From: Chloranthus sessilifolius
Lineage: Eukaryota; Streptophyta; Magnoliopsida; Chloranthales; Chloranthaceae
Length of the DNA: 64,000 bases
Assembly: GCA_021018995.1 (NCBI GenBank)
Contig: CM037596.1
Coordinates: 7,639,501-7,703,500 of the forward strand
Reading direction: 5' to 3'
Below the pieces are notes generated by a model. It was not told where the DNA came from. It worked only from the letters and a program-made list of their open reading frames with translations, and did no database searches. Made by a program: the position numbers and the translations under genes. Positions 21,329-34,735 of the stretch are shown here, one piece after another. Position 1 is the stretch's first letter, and the number at the start of each line of letters is the position of its first letter.

Positions 21329-24300
21329 TGTTTTAACCCAAAATTCTATCCCATCCCGAGGGCCTAGAATTTCGAGTTATGACCCGCACATATCCCGAAT
21401 ATGTTAAGCGGACATACACTTAATCAGAGTTCTCACGCATATCTAGTTCCACGAAATCCGTGAAAGCCAACATACCATGGTGGAATATAAAGCAATCATA
21501 AATGCTGAATAAATCTGATAAAATGCGATAGAATACTATAAATCCATAAATAATATGTAAGTCAAATCGGAGACAAATCCGATAAACATGAAAGCATAGA
21601 GTCAATGATAATAATATAAAGCAAAATCCAATACCGAGTCTACTAAATCAATATTCGGCGCTCGAATCAAAATCAACACTGTAGGCTTGATAACCGGCAA
21701 CGTCATCCTCCAAAGGCTCTTGGTAATCAACGTCCGCGGGATCAATGAAATCAGCGTCAGCGAGATCTGGATGACCGATGTCTATTCCACTAGTGTAATC
21801 ACCTGCAACTGTTAGATTATCGTGGGATGGGTTTACTCAGTCACGTAAACTCAGTGGGATACACCACCAATCCACCCGATTCTACTCAGGTGCATTGTGG
21901 GTACATCTTGTGAGTGATAACATAGTATATCAAAAGAATCAGAACATAATAACAAAATCAAGTGCATATCGTAAGCTCATATCCTACTTATTAATGCGAG
22001 ATCATGATCTAGACACTTACATCCTAACGTACCTTACCATATCTCATATTATATCATACCTCATATCATATTTTATTATTCTCGCGCATACGTCTGTACA
22101 TCGCATAAGCGTAACTAACATACTCATAAAATCTTAAACGACCTGTACCAGAGTCACTGCTCGAGCTACCATGTGAGGGTCACCATAGTATCATATCACC
22201 ATATCATAACACCCTCCATATCATATCATATCATACACCCCATCCAGTCACAGGGGCGGCCGACGACTAATAACTCATAATGTCTCCTAGAGATATCCAT
22301 CTTGACTGAAAGACGTTGTTACCCTTACAGTGGCTACGCAAGGAACGACACGTACAGATACTTAAGTTCTTTATTTTTTGCTGGCCTACACAGCAAAAGA
22401 TAAAGAACTTAAGTATCTGATACGCAAGGACGCCAATATTCTGAATTTCAAGTGACTGTAGAAGAAATCTCACCACAGCTAATGCCTATAGTCGAACATC
22501 ATAACTTAACTCATAATTTATACTATCATATATGAATTCGAGGTGATCGGATCGCCATAATGCCACCGTATACGAGGTTACACTGAATTCATACTCACCC
22601 GACTCGTCATGGGTCCCATTCTACCATGAGTTGTAAGGCATGTGAATATGGTGTATTTCCTGCTTCGATATCATCTCAGCGAATCACCACGCCCAAGCGT
22701 AGGCATGATCTCATACACTTTCGTACTCATGATCTAACATATCCTTAACTCGTATAAATTGATTAAGTTGTAAATACAAAAGTATCACACATACAGAACG
22801 GTTTACACTTAGAGTTTGATTATGTTTATATTTATATTTATTTACATACCACACCAATATAGTTACAGAATTGGGTTATAAGTGTAATTTCGATAATCGT
22901 AAAGGTCAGAGTTCGATTTCTTAAAGGCATCGAAGTGGTCGCGTTGAAGAGATAAAATGATACATATATAGTATATTATAATTAAATGCTCGAATAAAAA
23001 AAAAAGACAGTCCAATTTAAAGTGGAGTGCATCACGACCATCGATCGAAACCATAAAGTGATTTTAGGTGTATTGGGTTTTGGTCGTGCAAGTGAAGTTA
23101 TAAGGTAAAACAAATATAATTAAAGTTATTTGTTCGGACACAAATCAATCGGTTGAAAAGTGTAACCCAATCGATTGAATTTAAATAGGTGCACTTAATC
23201 AGTTCGGTTCAAGATCAATCGATTGAAAAGTGTAACTCAGTCGATTGAATTTAGATAAGTGTACACAATCGGTTCAATTCAAAGTCAATCGATTGAAGAA
23301 TACATAAGTGTACATAGTTGGTTTAATTCAGAGTCAATCGATTGAGAAGTGGAGCTCAATCGATTGAAGAATAATTTAAAATAAGGCTTTTAGTTCTTAG
23401 CAAATAAACGAACTAATAATATAATAATCCATTCACTATTCCAATTATCTATTCACTACCAACAACCTCAATCGATTGATTATATTAATCGATTGAAATA
23501 TCACAACATTCGAATAAAATAAAAAGGCAGTGAGTGTTAGGAATATTATAATAATCTATTATACGAAACTATTATTATAATCACTCATTTAATACCAAAC
23601 AACCTCAATCGATTGATCATATCAAATCAATCGATTGAGACATCCTTTCATTAAAGATGTTAGAAGCAGTTAAAGTTCCTTTGCTTATTAAAAACAAACT
23701 ACTCAAATCAATCGATTGAATCGCGTGAATCAATCTATTGAATTAAACAAACATTCTCTGCTCGGTTTTGAAGTCGATCAATTGAAAATTGTGTCTCAAT
23801 TGATTGACTGTCGCAGATTCGAAATAAAATAGGGTTCCGAAATAAAACCCAAAATACATCTGAAAAATTCATAAAAATAATATAAAATAAGGATTATTTA
23901 TTATTTTAATCCTAAAAGCGATTTTATAATAAAACAATTTTAGATTCATTTTAAATAGCTCATCGATACTCGATCGAACGTATCCTACGTGATGGGATCT
24001 GAGAAGGACGAGATGGATGGATGAGTACCCACCTCTTGAAGCGTGATCGGTGAATCGACAGTGGTTAGGGTGATAGAGATCGGCGTCCACACGATGGTCC
24101 GTCTACGATTACGCCACCTTCACCTAGATCTTGATGGTAGAAAGAAAAATAATCACAGTGGTTCTTGTGGAATAACACACTATAGTTTTTAGGGTGAATG
24201 ACGGCTTCAAAATTTAAAATAGAGGTTTAAAACTCACGTAGTAAAGTTTGATCCTTAGAACTCTTGTTTATAAGTAAAGTCTTTCAACCACTAGGCCACC

Positions 24301-24470
24301 AAACAACTTGTGTCAAATAAAGAGAATTTTAAATATAAAACCTTTAAAAAAAATCAAAATGTGTATTTTCTCAACTAGGATAGGTTCCGGTGTAAAGCAC
24401 TAACACCCTGCAAGGTACAAAACACCATCTAATACCAATAAAAGAAAGTAAAAAATTTTGAGTCGTTACA
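21329..24470 (-). repeat. Solo LTR, family E, copy 2 (inverted)
   Basis: Minus-strand LTR of 3142 bp. In sense it begins TGTAACGACTCAAAATT (at 24470) and ends GGGTTAAAACA (at 21329), and it aligns with copy 1 across both ends. No clear 5-bp target duplication was found (GTCTT left, CTTGA right), so one end may be eroded. The part 23145-23810 carries about twenty CAATCGATTGA palindromes that copy 1 has only as a small ATCGAT cluster, so the two copies have diverged strongly there. Confidence 0.72.
23145..23810 (-). promoter_or_regulatory. CAATCGATTGA palindrome array in E copy 2
   Basis: Roughly twenty copies of TCAATCGATTGA and close variants (CAATCGGTTGA, CAATTGATTGA, CAATCTATTGA) occur at irregular spacing of about 20-60 bp. 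In sense (minus) the array precedes an AT-rich TATA-like stretch at about 22963-22990 by some 150 bp. Several variants are CG-to-TG or CG-to-CA changes, as expected from deamination of methylated CpG. Confidence 0.6.
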
Positions 24471-24692
24471 CTTGATATCTTCTTTACTTCTATTGATAAG
24501 AAGGTAACTCTTGGAGTTGAAGATGATAGTGAAAAGAAATGGCGGATTTGACTTAGTGTTAAAATTTTATCTCGAGGCATTGTGGGCGAATATTTGAAAA
24601 AGTACACCAATTCTGATGGTGTATTCTGGATTCATGATTTTTTAACACCGTCAAAGCCTATCATCTTATTTACTGGTTGATTGTGTTAAATT
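24471..24692. other. No recognizable feature
   Basis: Short stretch between E copy 2 and a hAT-like element. An open frame on the minus strand crosses the border and has no motif. Confidence 0.5.
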
Positions 24693-24873
24693 TAGGGCTC
24701 CCAATGGGCCAAGCCAGCCTAGATTTTAGCCCGCACCTAACCTAAAAAAAATGGTATTTTTTATTAAGTAAACCCGGCCCAGTATCCGGACCGAGTTAAG
24801 TATGTTGCAACACGGATAAATTCGGCCTGAGCTTGGGTTGAGTGTTGCAACATCCGGCCTACACCCGACCCGG

Positions 24874-24880
<7 letters not shown>

Positions 24881-24932
<52 letters not shown>

Positions 24933-24937
24933 TATAT
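24881..24937. repeat. (AT)n microsatellite
   Basis: A run of AT units with one break (ATAATATA), inside hAT-like element 3. Confidence 0.95.
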
Positions 24938-25103
24938 TTTGTTGTTGGATAATTGGATGGTTTAATTTATTTTCAAGCAATCGTTGCATAGCTTTTTAGC
25001 TACACAACTTGGATAGCTTGTTAATAGATTTTCAAACAACCGTTGTCCATTATAACCATTGTGCAACAAATTAAAATAAAATATTTGAATAAAATCATAT
25101 ACC

Positions 25104-25486
25104 TAAGCAATGATAATATAATTATTTAAATAAATTTTTAACCTTCTTCAAACTTTTATTAGAAAAAAAAACAATCCAACCCAATTTTATTAGAAAAAAC
25201 ATCCCCAAAAAATAATCCAACCAAATTTTATTAAAAAAAAAAAAGTTGGAGAAAAGCCCAAAAAAAAAAAAACAATCGAAAAAAAGGGTTGGGCTAAGCA
25301 ATGATAATATAATTATTTAAATAAAATTTTAACCTTCTTCAAACTTTTATTAGAAAAAAAAACAATCCAACCCAATTTTATTAGAAAAAACATCCCCAAA
25401 AAATAATCCAACCAAATTTTATTAAAAAAAAAAAAGTTGGAGAAAAGCCCAAAAAAAAAAAAATAATCGAAAAAAAGGGCTGGGCT
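25104..25486. repeat. 191-bp tandem duplication inside hAT-like element 3
   Basis: The unit starting TAAGCAATGATAATATAATT at 25104 starts again at 25295. The two copies are nearly identical, including their A-tracts, so the duplication is recent compared with the element. The minus-strand open frame at 25313-25585 is an artefact of these A-tracts. Confidence 0.9.
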
Positions 25487-25604
25487 TAGGCTGAATACAT
25501 CATAGCCCGAGTTAGGGCCGAGCGAAAAAAATTGGGAACGCGACCCGGATAGGTTAGGGCCGGATTGAACCCCAACCCGGCCCATTGAGAGCCCTAATTA
25601 AATT

Positions 25605-28600
25605 AGATAGAAATCATGTTTCATGTCAATCTTTGGTGTTAAAGATCCCTACCTCATGTCTTTTAAATTAAAAAGCTGAGTTGGTGTTTCATATGGCACC
25701 GGTCTCAAAAATATTAAAATTTTCCTTTTAACTCATGTGTTACAGTACAAATCTTGTGTGCAAGTTGTAGCTCGCTCTTTCATCCCTTGCATCAATTATA
25801 ACTCTCATAATAAAATAGTTCATATTCGTAATATTATGAGTCGACTTCAAACGGGTTCGAGGAGGATAGATTGGTCCAATCTTGCATCATTATATTTGAG
25901 AGAGAATGCCCTATCTAATCCAACCGATATGGATTGATTGTCTTTCGATAGAGATCGGTTTCCGCCCCATCTCCCACACAAGGGATTTATAGATCATGCG
26001 CCTATCATTAAATGGTCAATTTTTCATTATACGGATATAACACACATCCCAAAAAACAGACTCTAAAATCATGTCGCACACATCACACTCAAGCATAATA
26101 TTAGGGTCACTAATTGAAATTTGTGTCATTATAATAATAAAATTGACAGTTTGAAAATCGATCTCTATCATTGGATTGAAAGACAGCCAATACCTATCTG
26201 CCTGAAGAGATATGTAAGAAAACAGTCTTTTGCTGTGAGTATACTGGTACCCTTTGAAGTTTGTACTTTTTAATCTATGTATATATTCAGATTACTAAGA
26301 ATTTAAATAGCAAATTATAATTTAATGAAAAATTTTCTCTTATTTTTGTTACTTATGTTTGAGAGAGAATACAATATTAATATTTAACGAAAAATTATAA
26401 ACCGAGGATAGATATGTTGAGGACAAAGTGCAGGCGACTAACGTGGCGTAATTGGCTACACCAACCTGCATTATTTGAGCCCCACCGTATTTGCAACCAA
26501 TTGCATCATGCCACATCAACCGCCTGTACTTTGTCTACATAAAATTTGTCCTCCATATAACATTGTTCATATTTCACACACTTCAATAATGATAAGTAAA
26601 CAAAATTAACAAAATTATAAGTAAATGATTACTTACTTTATGAGAGAAATTATAAACCCCAGATGTTAACCTCAGACAAATATCAGACAACACGAGTAAA
26701 GGGTGGAAGTACCATTTTACCCATGTGCCTGTATCTAGGATTTGTCTAGTGTTTAACGCCTGGGATATAGCATTATGCAAAACATAATAGGATCGAGTAT
26801 TGTTGTATTATTCAAAGTAAAAGAAATGATTTTATTATTTGAGCTACTAAGGAGAAAATGGCAAAATGGTTATTATAGCTTTTTTTTTGTTTTTTAAATT
26901 TTTGGAGAGAGTTATTAAAGCTAGTTAAAGTTGTGATTTTGCGACTATTTCGTCACTAAATCTAAAGGTGGAGTGGTGAAATTTCTGCTATGGCAATGAT
27001 TTTATCAGTATTTCAACGAATTAAAATATAGGGTACCTCTATTAGAGCCTATCAGATTACTCAAATCTCTATTATTTTCTCTGATTATATATCCTTAATG
27101 AAAGTTACTTATATCTTCTTAAAAAGAGATAAATCGCTCAATTCGCTGCTTTAAACTTAACTGATAATGATTTGAGTTGTGAGATCATTACTTGCTTCAC
27201 TCAATATATAGCAGTGATTTCGCCTTTGAAAATCAACATTTAAAATTGTCATAGTTGGGAGATATTTTTCTTTTTCATGTTGGTACATTTGGACAAAATT
27301 TCATATAAACACAAGAAATTTCAACATTTGAACAAGATGACATGAAGAATTCAACTCTACATAGATCATCTATAGGACATTCAAGGCCCTATTCATAGTT
27401 ATCAGGGTTCGGCAATAATTCACTCAGGTTAAAATTCGAAAAAAATCTGACAAATCAAGTAACTTCGGGGAAATATTCGGAGGAAAATCGGTGAGAAAAA
27501 TAAATAATCAAACAAAAAGATTTTTCGAAAAATTTGGGAATTGTTCGCGAAAAATTCACAAATTTTTGTGATTACGTGAATTTTCAAAAAATTCGCGATT
27601 AATTTGGGGACTTTAAATTCACGAATTATTCACAAATTTTTCAAAAATTTGGTGAGTTTTGTGAGTATGGTTCTATTAACAATATTTTTATTTATTTTTT
27701 AATTTTATTTTAGTATTATATAGAAAGCTGGACAAGAGCCTTGGAATGACCGATAAAAGCTCAAGCTAATACCACAAGCATTGCTACTTGAAAAATCGGA
27801 CTTCCCAAAGAAAATCAGAGTAGCTACTTGGGTACAACGTAGGAAACCCTAGCACAATGGGAAAAACCTACGTAGGAGAAAACCGAAATGTCCAGAAAAA
27901 AACCTCCGAAAAAGAAAATATCCTTCAAAAGGTGAAACAGGCCACCAAAACAAAAAAACCCGAAAACCCCCATTATATGTTATGCGAGAAAGAAAGAAGT
28001 TGATCAGCACTAAACCTTCTGACCTTAAAGATTGAGAGGTCTTTTTTGCCGACTACAATCACCTAATAGCAAATCAATATGAGACTGGATAAGATAAGAT
28101 TGTTTTCAGAAAAAGAAACTCTGTTGCATCTGATGTCATTGCACAAGAGTCAAGTATTCCGAATGGTGAAAATATATAAGTGATCCCAAATCCATTGCTT
28201 ACTAAGAGGGAGGCCCAACCGAGAATGGTACTAATTAGGGTCGAACACCTCGCTGGATCAACTCCTCAGCATTGAAGAAGGGTCGATCACCTTGATGGAT
28301 CAATGACTACAACTTGTTTAATACCAATTTATCCTTTCACAAAAGACTTTACAATATTTGCATAAGATCAATCAATCAACATTAAGTTAATTTTATTTAA
28401 AGATTTTTTTTATGTAAAAATATTAGTATTCTATTCACCAATTTTTTTTACAAGTTCAATTAATGGATATAAAGTCAACATTTGGATCTCTGGGTCTTTA
28501 ATAGGGGTAGCAATTTGGTAGAACATGTATTCTTTGACATACAGTTGGCCCGATGCTCCCTCTTCCATTGCTTTAATGTAGTGAAGGTACAGAGACTATA

Positions 28601-29479
28601 CAGTGCACCAATAGGACTAGTGAGCTGACCTGATACCCGACCCGACCGGATATTTTACCGGGTAAGTACATAAACTTGACCGGTCATGTCTTGTCGGGTA
28701 TGAGACATAAACTAACAGGTTAAAATCATAGTGACAAATTTCGTTTTCGGTAATTTTTTGGCGGGGGGTCCTTTTGGTACATTTCGGATTAATTTCGGGA
28801 AAGTTTCGGAGATTAAAAATATTTAAGCAATTGATCCAAGTGGCCAAGCACTGATGCCCAACTCAAGCATAGAATTATAAAAGATAATTCAAGCATAGAA
28901 ACATAAAAGACATGCATAGAACTATGGAAGACAGCTCAAGCATAAAGACAAATTGACAAAATGAAGGGTTATTTAGTCCCACATCGGTGAAGTTAGAAAA
29001 AGTAACACACTACCCACCTTGTATAAGCTGCCTTCACCTTATCCATCCATGCACCCGTTTAGTGGGCACAAATGGTATTATTCCTGTGTCTTTTCATTAC
29101 TAGTTTAATAAAGTAAAAGTGAAAAAACAAAAACGTGGAGTGTCTTTTATTACTACTTTAATAAAGTAAAGGAAAAAAATAAAAACAAAAACAAAATTTA
29201 TAGAAATTTTGTCGATATTTTTGGCGAAATTTGTCACTATGGTTAAAACATGTTTCTATTTTTTCTTAAATACTCTTATTTTTTTGAAAAATTCACAATT
29301 TTTATATTTAAAATGTGTTTTTTTTTAATTCCAATTTTTTTACTACTTCTGTCCAAAAAAATAATATTTTTAAATATTTCCTTTACTTTTCCCACCTTGC
29401 CTCCTGAATTTTACATATTTTTTCACATTTTGGTTGTTTTTTTTTACCTGCGATTTTTCCTCGAATTCCAACTTGCTGA
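25605..29479. other. Long AT-rich stretch without genes
   Basis: Nearly 3.9 kb in which no ORF has a recognizable domain. 27400-27700 is dense in AAATTCG, TTCGCGA and AAAATTC words and is followed by a block at 27715-27800 (GGAATGACCGATAAAAGCTC, ACCACAAGCATTGCTA). That block has a diverged copy at 59490-59560, so this is an old dispersed repeat. 28620-28700 holds CCGACCCGACCGG-like words resembling hAT element interiors. Confidence 0.5.
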
Positions 29480-29665
29480 CTATCCAATATGGGTGCAAAC
29501 AAGTCAGGTTTAGAGTCAACTTGAATCTGACCTGTTAAATCACATCCTAGACTTAAACCCGACCCAACTTGCTCATGTCTAACCTCGACCTGGACCTGTA
29601 CCCGACTTATTGAAAAAACCTTGATCTGCCCCCTTATTCTAGTAAGCTGTGAGAGTTTTTCCCTA

Positions 29666-31101
29666 ATGGAGGTTGTTTTAGAAAATATTAGAAGCAAGCT
29701 CGTGATCACATCGAAGGAATCAATCGAAACACAAGCTGAGGAAGAGGAACTGGTGGATCATTCAGTGATCTGTATCGTTGGAAAGATAATATCCTAAAAA
29801 AAGTCAACATGAATGCGTTCAAAACTACAATCAAGAAAATATGGAATCTGATAAACAATCTTATAATAAACGAGTTGGATGAAAATATCTTTCTTTTCCA
29901 ATTTGAACATAGGGCACATCCCACAAGAATCAAATGGCTAGGACCATGGAATTTCAATAATCAGATACTCGTAACCTCTTATTACAACCCAAATGTGTCA
30001 TTAGAACGAATTATTTCAATACACTACAAAAAATAAGACTATTAGCGGCAGTTTTTTTTAATAAAAAACTTCCGCTATTGTTTTTGTAGCGACGGGACTA
30101 ATGGTGGCAGTTTTTTATTAAAAAAAACTGCCGCTATTAGTCTTATTTTTTGTAGTGATAAATCTTTATTTTGGATCCGATTTCTTGGTTTACCGGTTTA
30201 CCATTAGGAGTCATGACAAAAAAAATAGGAGAAAAAATGGGATCACAGATTGGTGACGTACTGCAAGTTGAAGTTGCAGATAATGGAATAGGTTGGGGAC
30301 GGTATCTATGCGTTAGGATCGATATTGATATATCAAAGCCTCTCCGTCGAGGAGTTTTCCTAAAACCAGTGAGAGAAGTCGATGAAAAAAGGATCAAAAT
30401 ACATTATGAAAGGCTACCAAGTTTCTGCTTCTCATGTGGTGTTATCAGCCATAATAACCGTAAATGCATGAAAGGAGACAATGTGCGAGGTATCCAGTAT
30501 AGGCCGTGGTGACGTGCTTCCCCGCGTGATTTAGAGGTGTTCTCAAAGTCGCCAGACGAAGTTATCGAAGAAGATGAAGTCACCTCCTTAGAGACGGGAC
30601 TAGGTAACTCCATTCCTAGAGACAACCAGGAGAATTCGTTACAGATTCAAAGGGCCCTTGAAATCCATGCAGATCTCCAATTTAAATTCGATTTTATCGC
30701 ATAACCGCACTAACTTACCTCATGCCCAACCTCAGACTGGTGGTAATACCCACATAACCTGTTGCCCAAAACCTCTTCTTACCCAAAACTTCTATCCTGA
30801 TGCCACGTGTCCCACACCACAACCTAACTCATCCCAGAAAACCATACTAAATCTTCCAACAGTTTCTAAAGACTCATCTTCCCCAACCGCTTCTTACCCA
30901 GCTCCACGTGTCCAACATCACAACCCAATTCCCAACAACCATTTGAATACCCTTCAACAGTGTGGAACTGCTCCTCTCGCCCATCTTATCTTGACCAACT
31001 CCACGTGTCCACCACCTCTTGCCCAACTAGTGTTGCCCAACAATTCTAGCCCAACACCAAATGCCTTAATAATTAAAACAAATCTTTCATTCATGGAGTG
31101 A
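29666..31101 (+). pseudogene. LINE ORF1 (DUF4283-like domain and CCHC knuckle)
   Basis: The likely start is ATG at 29666. The N-terminal part reads LVDHSVICIVGKII and, after a frameshift near 29800, AFKTTIKKIWNLINNL, IFLFQFEHRAHPTRI and GPWNFNNQILV. This is the DUF4283-like fold of plant LINE ORF1. A 136-bp MITE interrupts at 30022. Afterwards come WIRFLGLPVYH, WGRYLCVRIDIDISKPLRRG and FCFSCGVISHNNRKC (C-x2-C-x4-H-x4-C). The C-terminal third (30658-31101) is Pro/Thr/Asn-rich and unstructured. Stops at 30527 and elsewhere show it is dead. Confidence 0.82.
30022..30157. mobile_element. CACTA-type MITE 2
   Basis: A 136-bp element with near-perfect long inverted repeats: CACTACAAAAAATAAGACTA at the left, TAGTCTTATTTTTTGTAGTG at the right. 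It is flanked by the 3-bp duplication ATA (30019-30021 and 30158-30160). It contains TTAGCGGCAG and CTGCCGCTAA. It interrupts LINE ORF1, so it is younger than the LINE. The well-preserved arms would fold into a strong hairpin. Confidence 0.92.
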
Positions 31102-31350
31102 AAATTCTTGCACAGAATCTTTGGGAATCTGGGTTTCCCAACCATCACCAAAAACCTACCAACCAATCCCCATTCTCTTCTTCCCTTAACCTATCGGCAT
31201 CTTTATAGGAGGTATCCCAAACAAACCAATAAAAGAAAGAGAATCCTTTCCCAGGAAGCCATTTTCAAATGATGACCCTGAATACAATAACCCCCTCGAT
31301 CTTGCGAGTGATTCTTCATTGGCAGAGGTTGCTAAACAACCCTGCCGAGA

Positions 31351-32540
31351 GCCATTAAAATTTTATGTTGGAACTATCGGGGGCTTGGAAACCACAAATA
31401 ATTCGCCAACTTCGTCAAATTTTGACAAAGGAAGACCCCTCTTTCGTTTCCTCTCTGAAACAAAACTAACCTAAAAAAGAATGGAAAATTTGAAATGGTG
31501 TATTGGATTCTCTTCAGGTCTCTTTGTAGACCCTATTGGCAGATCAGGTGGATTGGTTTTACTGTGGAAAATCGATTACTTATTAGACCTGCAATCCTTT
31601 TCGAAAAATCATATTGATGTCAAAGTCTTAGAGAGCGAGACTGGCAGAAAATGGCGATTGACAAGTCTATATGGTGAACCCCAATCTCATCTCCAGCATC
31701 TCGATTGGAAACTTTTAGAAAATCTCAACAACCAATTTGCCCTTCCCTAGATTTGTTGTGGGGATTTTAACGAAATCTTGTCACAAGATGAGAAGGACGG
31801 CAGGGGTCTGAGGCCCGATAATCAAATTAGTCGATTTCAAGAATGTGTGGACATCGTGGATTTCGTGATCTTGGTTTTAGTGGGGACAGATTCACATGGA
31901 ATAATGAGCGAGACAACGGCAAACTCATCCAGGAAAGACTTGACCGAATGCTCGTGAATTATGATTGGAATCTACTATTCCCTGAGGCTCATGTCTCTCA
32001 CATCAAATGTTCCATATCCGACCATGTGGCCCTCGTCCTATCCACTGACTCCCAAATGCTATCCACTGACACCCAACTTCTAACCCAAACTTCCCATCAC
32101 CCCACTTTCTGATTCGAAGCCATGTGGATCCACGATACAGAATGGGAGAAATTGATTTCTGATCATTGGGATCTTATAAACCATCCAGACCAGCTCACCG
32201 AATTCTCTAGAAAAGTCGAGCATGTCTCTGGAGCACTGAAGCAATGGGATCACAACTCTTTTGGCAATGTTTGAAAAATGATATCTAAAAAAACCAAGAT
32301 ACTCCAATCCACTCCCCCGGGGGTTATCCAAAAGAAGCTAATGCTTGAATTAAATGAATTATATGAAAGACAAGAGATTCTATGGTGACAACGATCGAAG
32401 GAATTATGGCTAAAGACAGGAACTCTGATTTTTTCCACGTAAAAACTTCTCAAAGGAGAAAACAGAACAAGATCTATGATTTGTTGAATCGTGAAGGTGT
32501 CTGAGAACCGCTGATTTTTCAAGAGGTCCAAATTTTCTAC
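31351..32540 (+). pseudogene. LINE ORF2 endonuclease region
   Basis: ORF2 begins near 31355 with KILCWNYRGLGN, the typical first strand of the AP-type endonuclease that nicks the target. GRSGGLVLLWK, LTSLYGEP, CCGDFNEIL (active-site DFNE) and, one frame over from about 31843, GFSGDRFTWNN, ERLDRMLVNYDW and SISDHVALV follow. Stops occur at 31396, 31748 and after 32110, and frames switch several times, so no continuous protein could be made. Confidence 0.82.
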
Positions 32541-34025
32541 CAAGATCTATTCACTTAATCCAACCCAAGCCGCATTGATGAGGCTTTAGAAGTCGTAAAT
32601 GCTAAAGTGAACTCATTTTAAAATCAGTACCTATCTCAATCATTCACGGAGTCTGAAGTCGTTAAAGTTATCAAACAGATGAAACCACTCTCTGCCCCGG
32701 GTCTTAATGGTATGCCATCGATCTTCTTCCAAAAATTATGGTCCATTGTTGGTCATGTAGTATCTAGTACAGCCTTAAGTTATATAAATGGGTTGGTTGA
32801 TTTATCTTCTATTAACCGAACAAATATTATCTTAATCCCAAAAACAAAAATTTCATCAAAAGTATCTGACTTTCGCCTGATTAGCCTTTACAATGTCATG
32901 TACAAAATTATTGCGAAACTATTGGCCAACAGACTCAAAACCATCCTCCCAAAAATTATTTTTGTTTCCCAAAGTGCTTTCGTCCTGGGCCGTCTCATCA
33001 AGACAATGTCTTAGCGGCCTTTGAAGCCAATCATTTCCTGAAATCTAGCCCTAATAAATCTGCTAGAAGATATGCCATCAAACTCAACATGAGCAAAGCC
33101 TACGACCGAGTCAAATGGGTGTTTCTTGAAGCTTCTATGAAAAAAATGGGCTTCAATGACAGATGGGTATCCTTAATCATGGGTTGCATTAAGTCAGTCT
33201 CTTACTCTTTCCTAATAAATGGTAAAATATCGGGCCACATTCTCCCATCTAGGGGTCTTTGACAGGGGGACCCCCTTTCCCCGTACCTTTTCATCCTTTG
33301 TTCGGAAGTCTTTTATGCTCTGATTGATAATCCGATCAAGTAAAAAAAAATGGATTTAAAAATTTGTAAACAAGAGCATGTGCTCTCACATTTGTTTTTT
33401 GCAGATGATACAATGATGTATATAAAGGCTTCAGTGAATGAATGCGCTGAACTTGCCAACATCCTCACTATCTACGAGGCATCCTCTAGACAGCAAATAA
33501 ACTATGAAAAATTATCGATCTCCTTTGGCAAATCGGTTTCTAGTTCTTCTAAAACACATATCCTTCATGTGTTAGGCATCAAAGGCGAGAAATCTCTGGA
33601 CAAATATTTGGGCCTACTATCGAGTATTGGAAGATCAAAATCTCAGGTCTTCGATAACATAAAAGATCAAATATGACTTAAACTACAAGGCTGGAAAGAA
33701 AAGCTCCTCCCATCTGCCGAAAAGGAGATTCTAATCAAAGTTGTCGCTCAGGCAATCCCAAATTACGCTATGAATTGCTTCAAGCTTCCTAATGGATTTA
33801 TTCATCAAATTTCAATGCTCATTGCCCGATTTTGGTGGAGTAAAAATGATAACACTGATAGTATTCATTGGAGGAGTTGGGTTAAACTATGCAAGCCAAA
33901 ATTTATGGGGGAATTGGGTTTTAGAAATCTGAAGGCCTTTAATGATGCATTGCTTGCTAAACAGGTTTGGCGCATTACTGAGTTCCCAAATTCGTTCACG
34001 GTGTGACTATTTAAGGATAAATATT

Positions 34026-34093
<68 letters not shown>

Positions 34094-34735
34094 TTCATGA
34101 ATGCAAAAGTCGGCCGCAACCCGTCGTATACTTGGCGAAGTCTACTATCAATCCAGAAAATCATTCACAAAGGCTTGCTTCACAGGATAGGGGATGGTAG
34201 AAACACTGATATATGGGAGGATCGTTGGATACCAAAACGGAGTACCTTCAAACCCATTACTCCTTTCTCGGGACTGCCGATTAGATGGGTAAAAAATATT
34301 ATCCTTCAGCATCCCCGATGTTGGAATGAAGAACTTATTCGCCAACATTTTATGGAAGATGATGTTAAAGAAATTCTCTGCATCCTTTCAAGTCCTCAAT
34401 ATAGAGAAGTTCAAATAGTGTGGGCATATGACAGAAAGGAAAATTCATAGTTCAATCGGCCTATTACACTGCCCAGATAACAATCACGACACAACCTTTC
34501 AAGCCACTACCAGTTTCGACTCCGATTCGAAAATTTGGGATGTTATCTGGTACAGTAGTGTCCCAAATAAAATAAAAAACTTCATGTGGTGTGCTTGTAA
34601 TGATCTCCTCCCCACTCGGGTAAATCTTCAGAAGAAAATGTCGCATATTGACTCCTATTTCCCTGTTTGTGGTGCAACCCCAGAAACATTGATCCACTCC
34701 CTCAAGGACTGCACCATGGCTGTACAATTTTAGTT
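32541..34735 (+). pseudogene. LINE ORF2 reverse transcriptase and zinc-binding region
   Basis: The RT reads SAPGLNGMPSIFFQKLW, TNIILIPKTK, DFRLISLYNVMYKII, AIKLNMSKAYDRVKW (first catalytic Asp) and a QGDPLSPYLFIL motif preceded by a TGA where relatives have Arg. LSHLFFADDTMMYIKA (FADD active site) and [17 protein letters not shown] follow. From 34425 comes the RT-associated zinc-binding segment (WYSSVPNKIKNFMWCA, PVCGATPETLIHSLKDC). A (TA)n expansion at 34031-34091 interrupts the thumb region. At least four stops are visible. Confidence 0.88.
34031..34091. repeat. (TA)n microsatellite in LINE ORF2
   Basis: About 30 TA units inside the ORF2 reading of the LINE. Confidence 0.95.

Larger units (their letters stand above)
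24693..25596. mobile_element. hAT-like non-autonomous element 3
   Basis: The ends TAGGGCTCCCAATGGGCC and GGCCCATTGAGAGCCCTA are inverted copies with one mismatch over 18 bases. The flanking 8-mers are GTTAAATT (24685-24692) and ATTAAATT (25597-25604), 7 of 8 identical. An 8-bp duplication is diagnostic of the hAT superfamily. The 904-bp body has no transposase; it carries a (TA)n run and a 191-bp tandem duplication. Confidence 0.85.

Noticed and set aside
25313..25585. 90-codon minus-strand ORF
   Set aside because: Phe/Leu-rich translation of A-tracts in a duplicated non-autonomous element.
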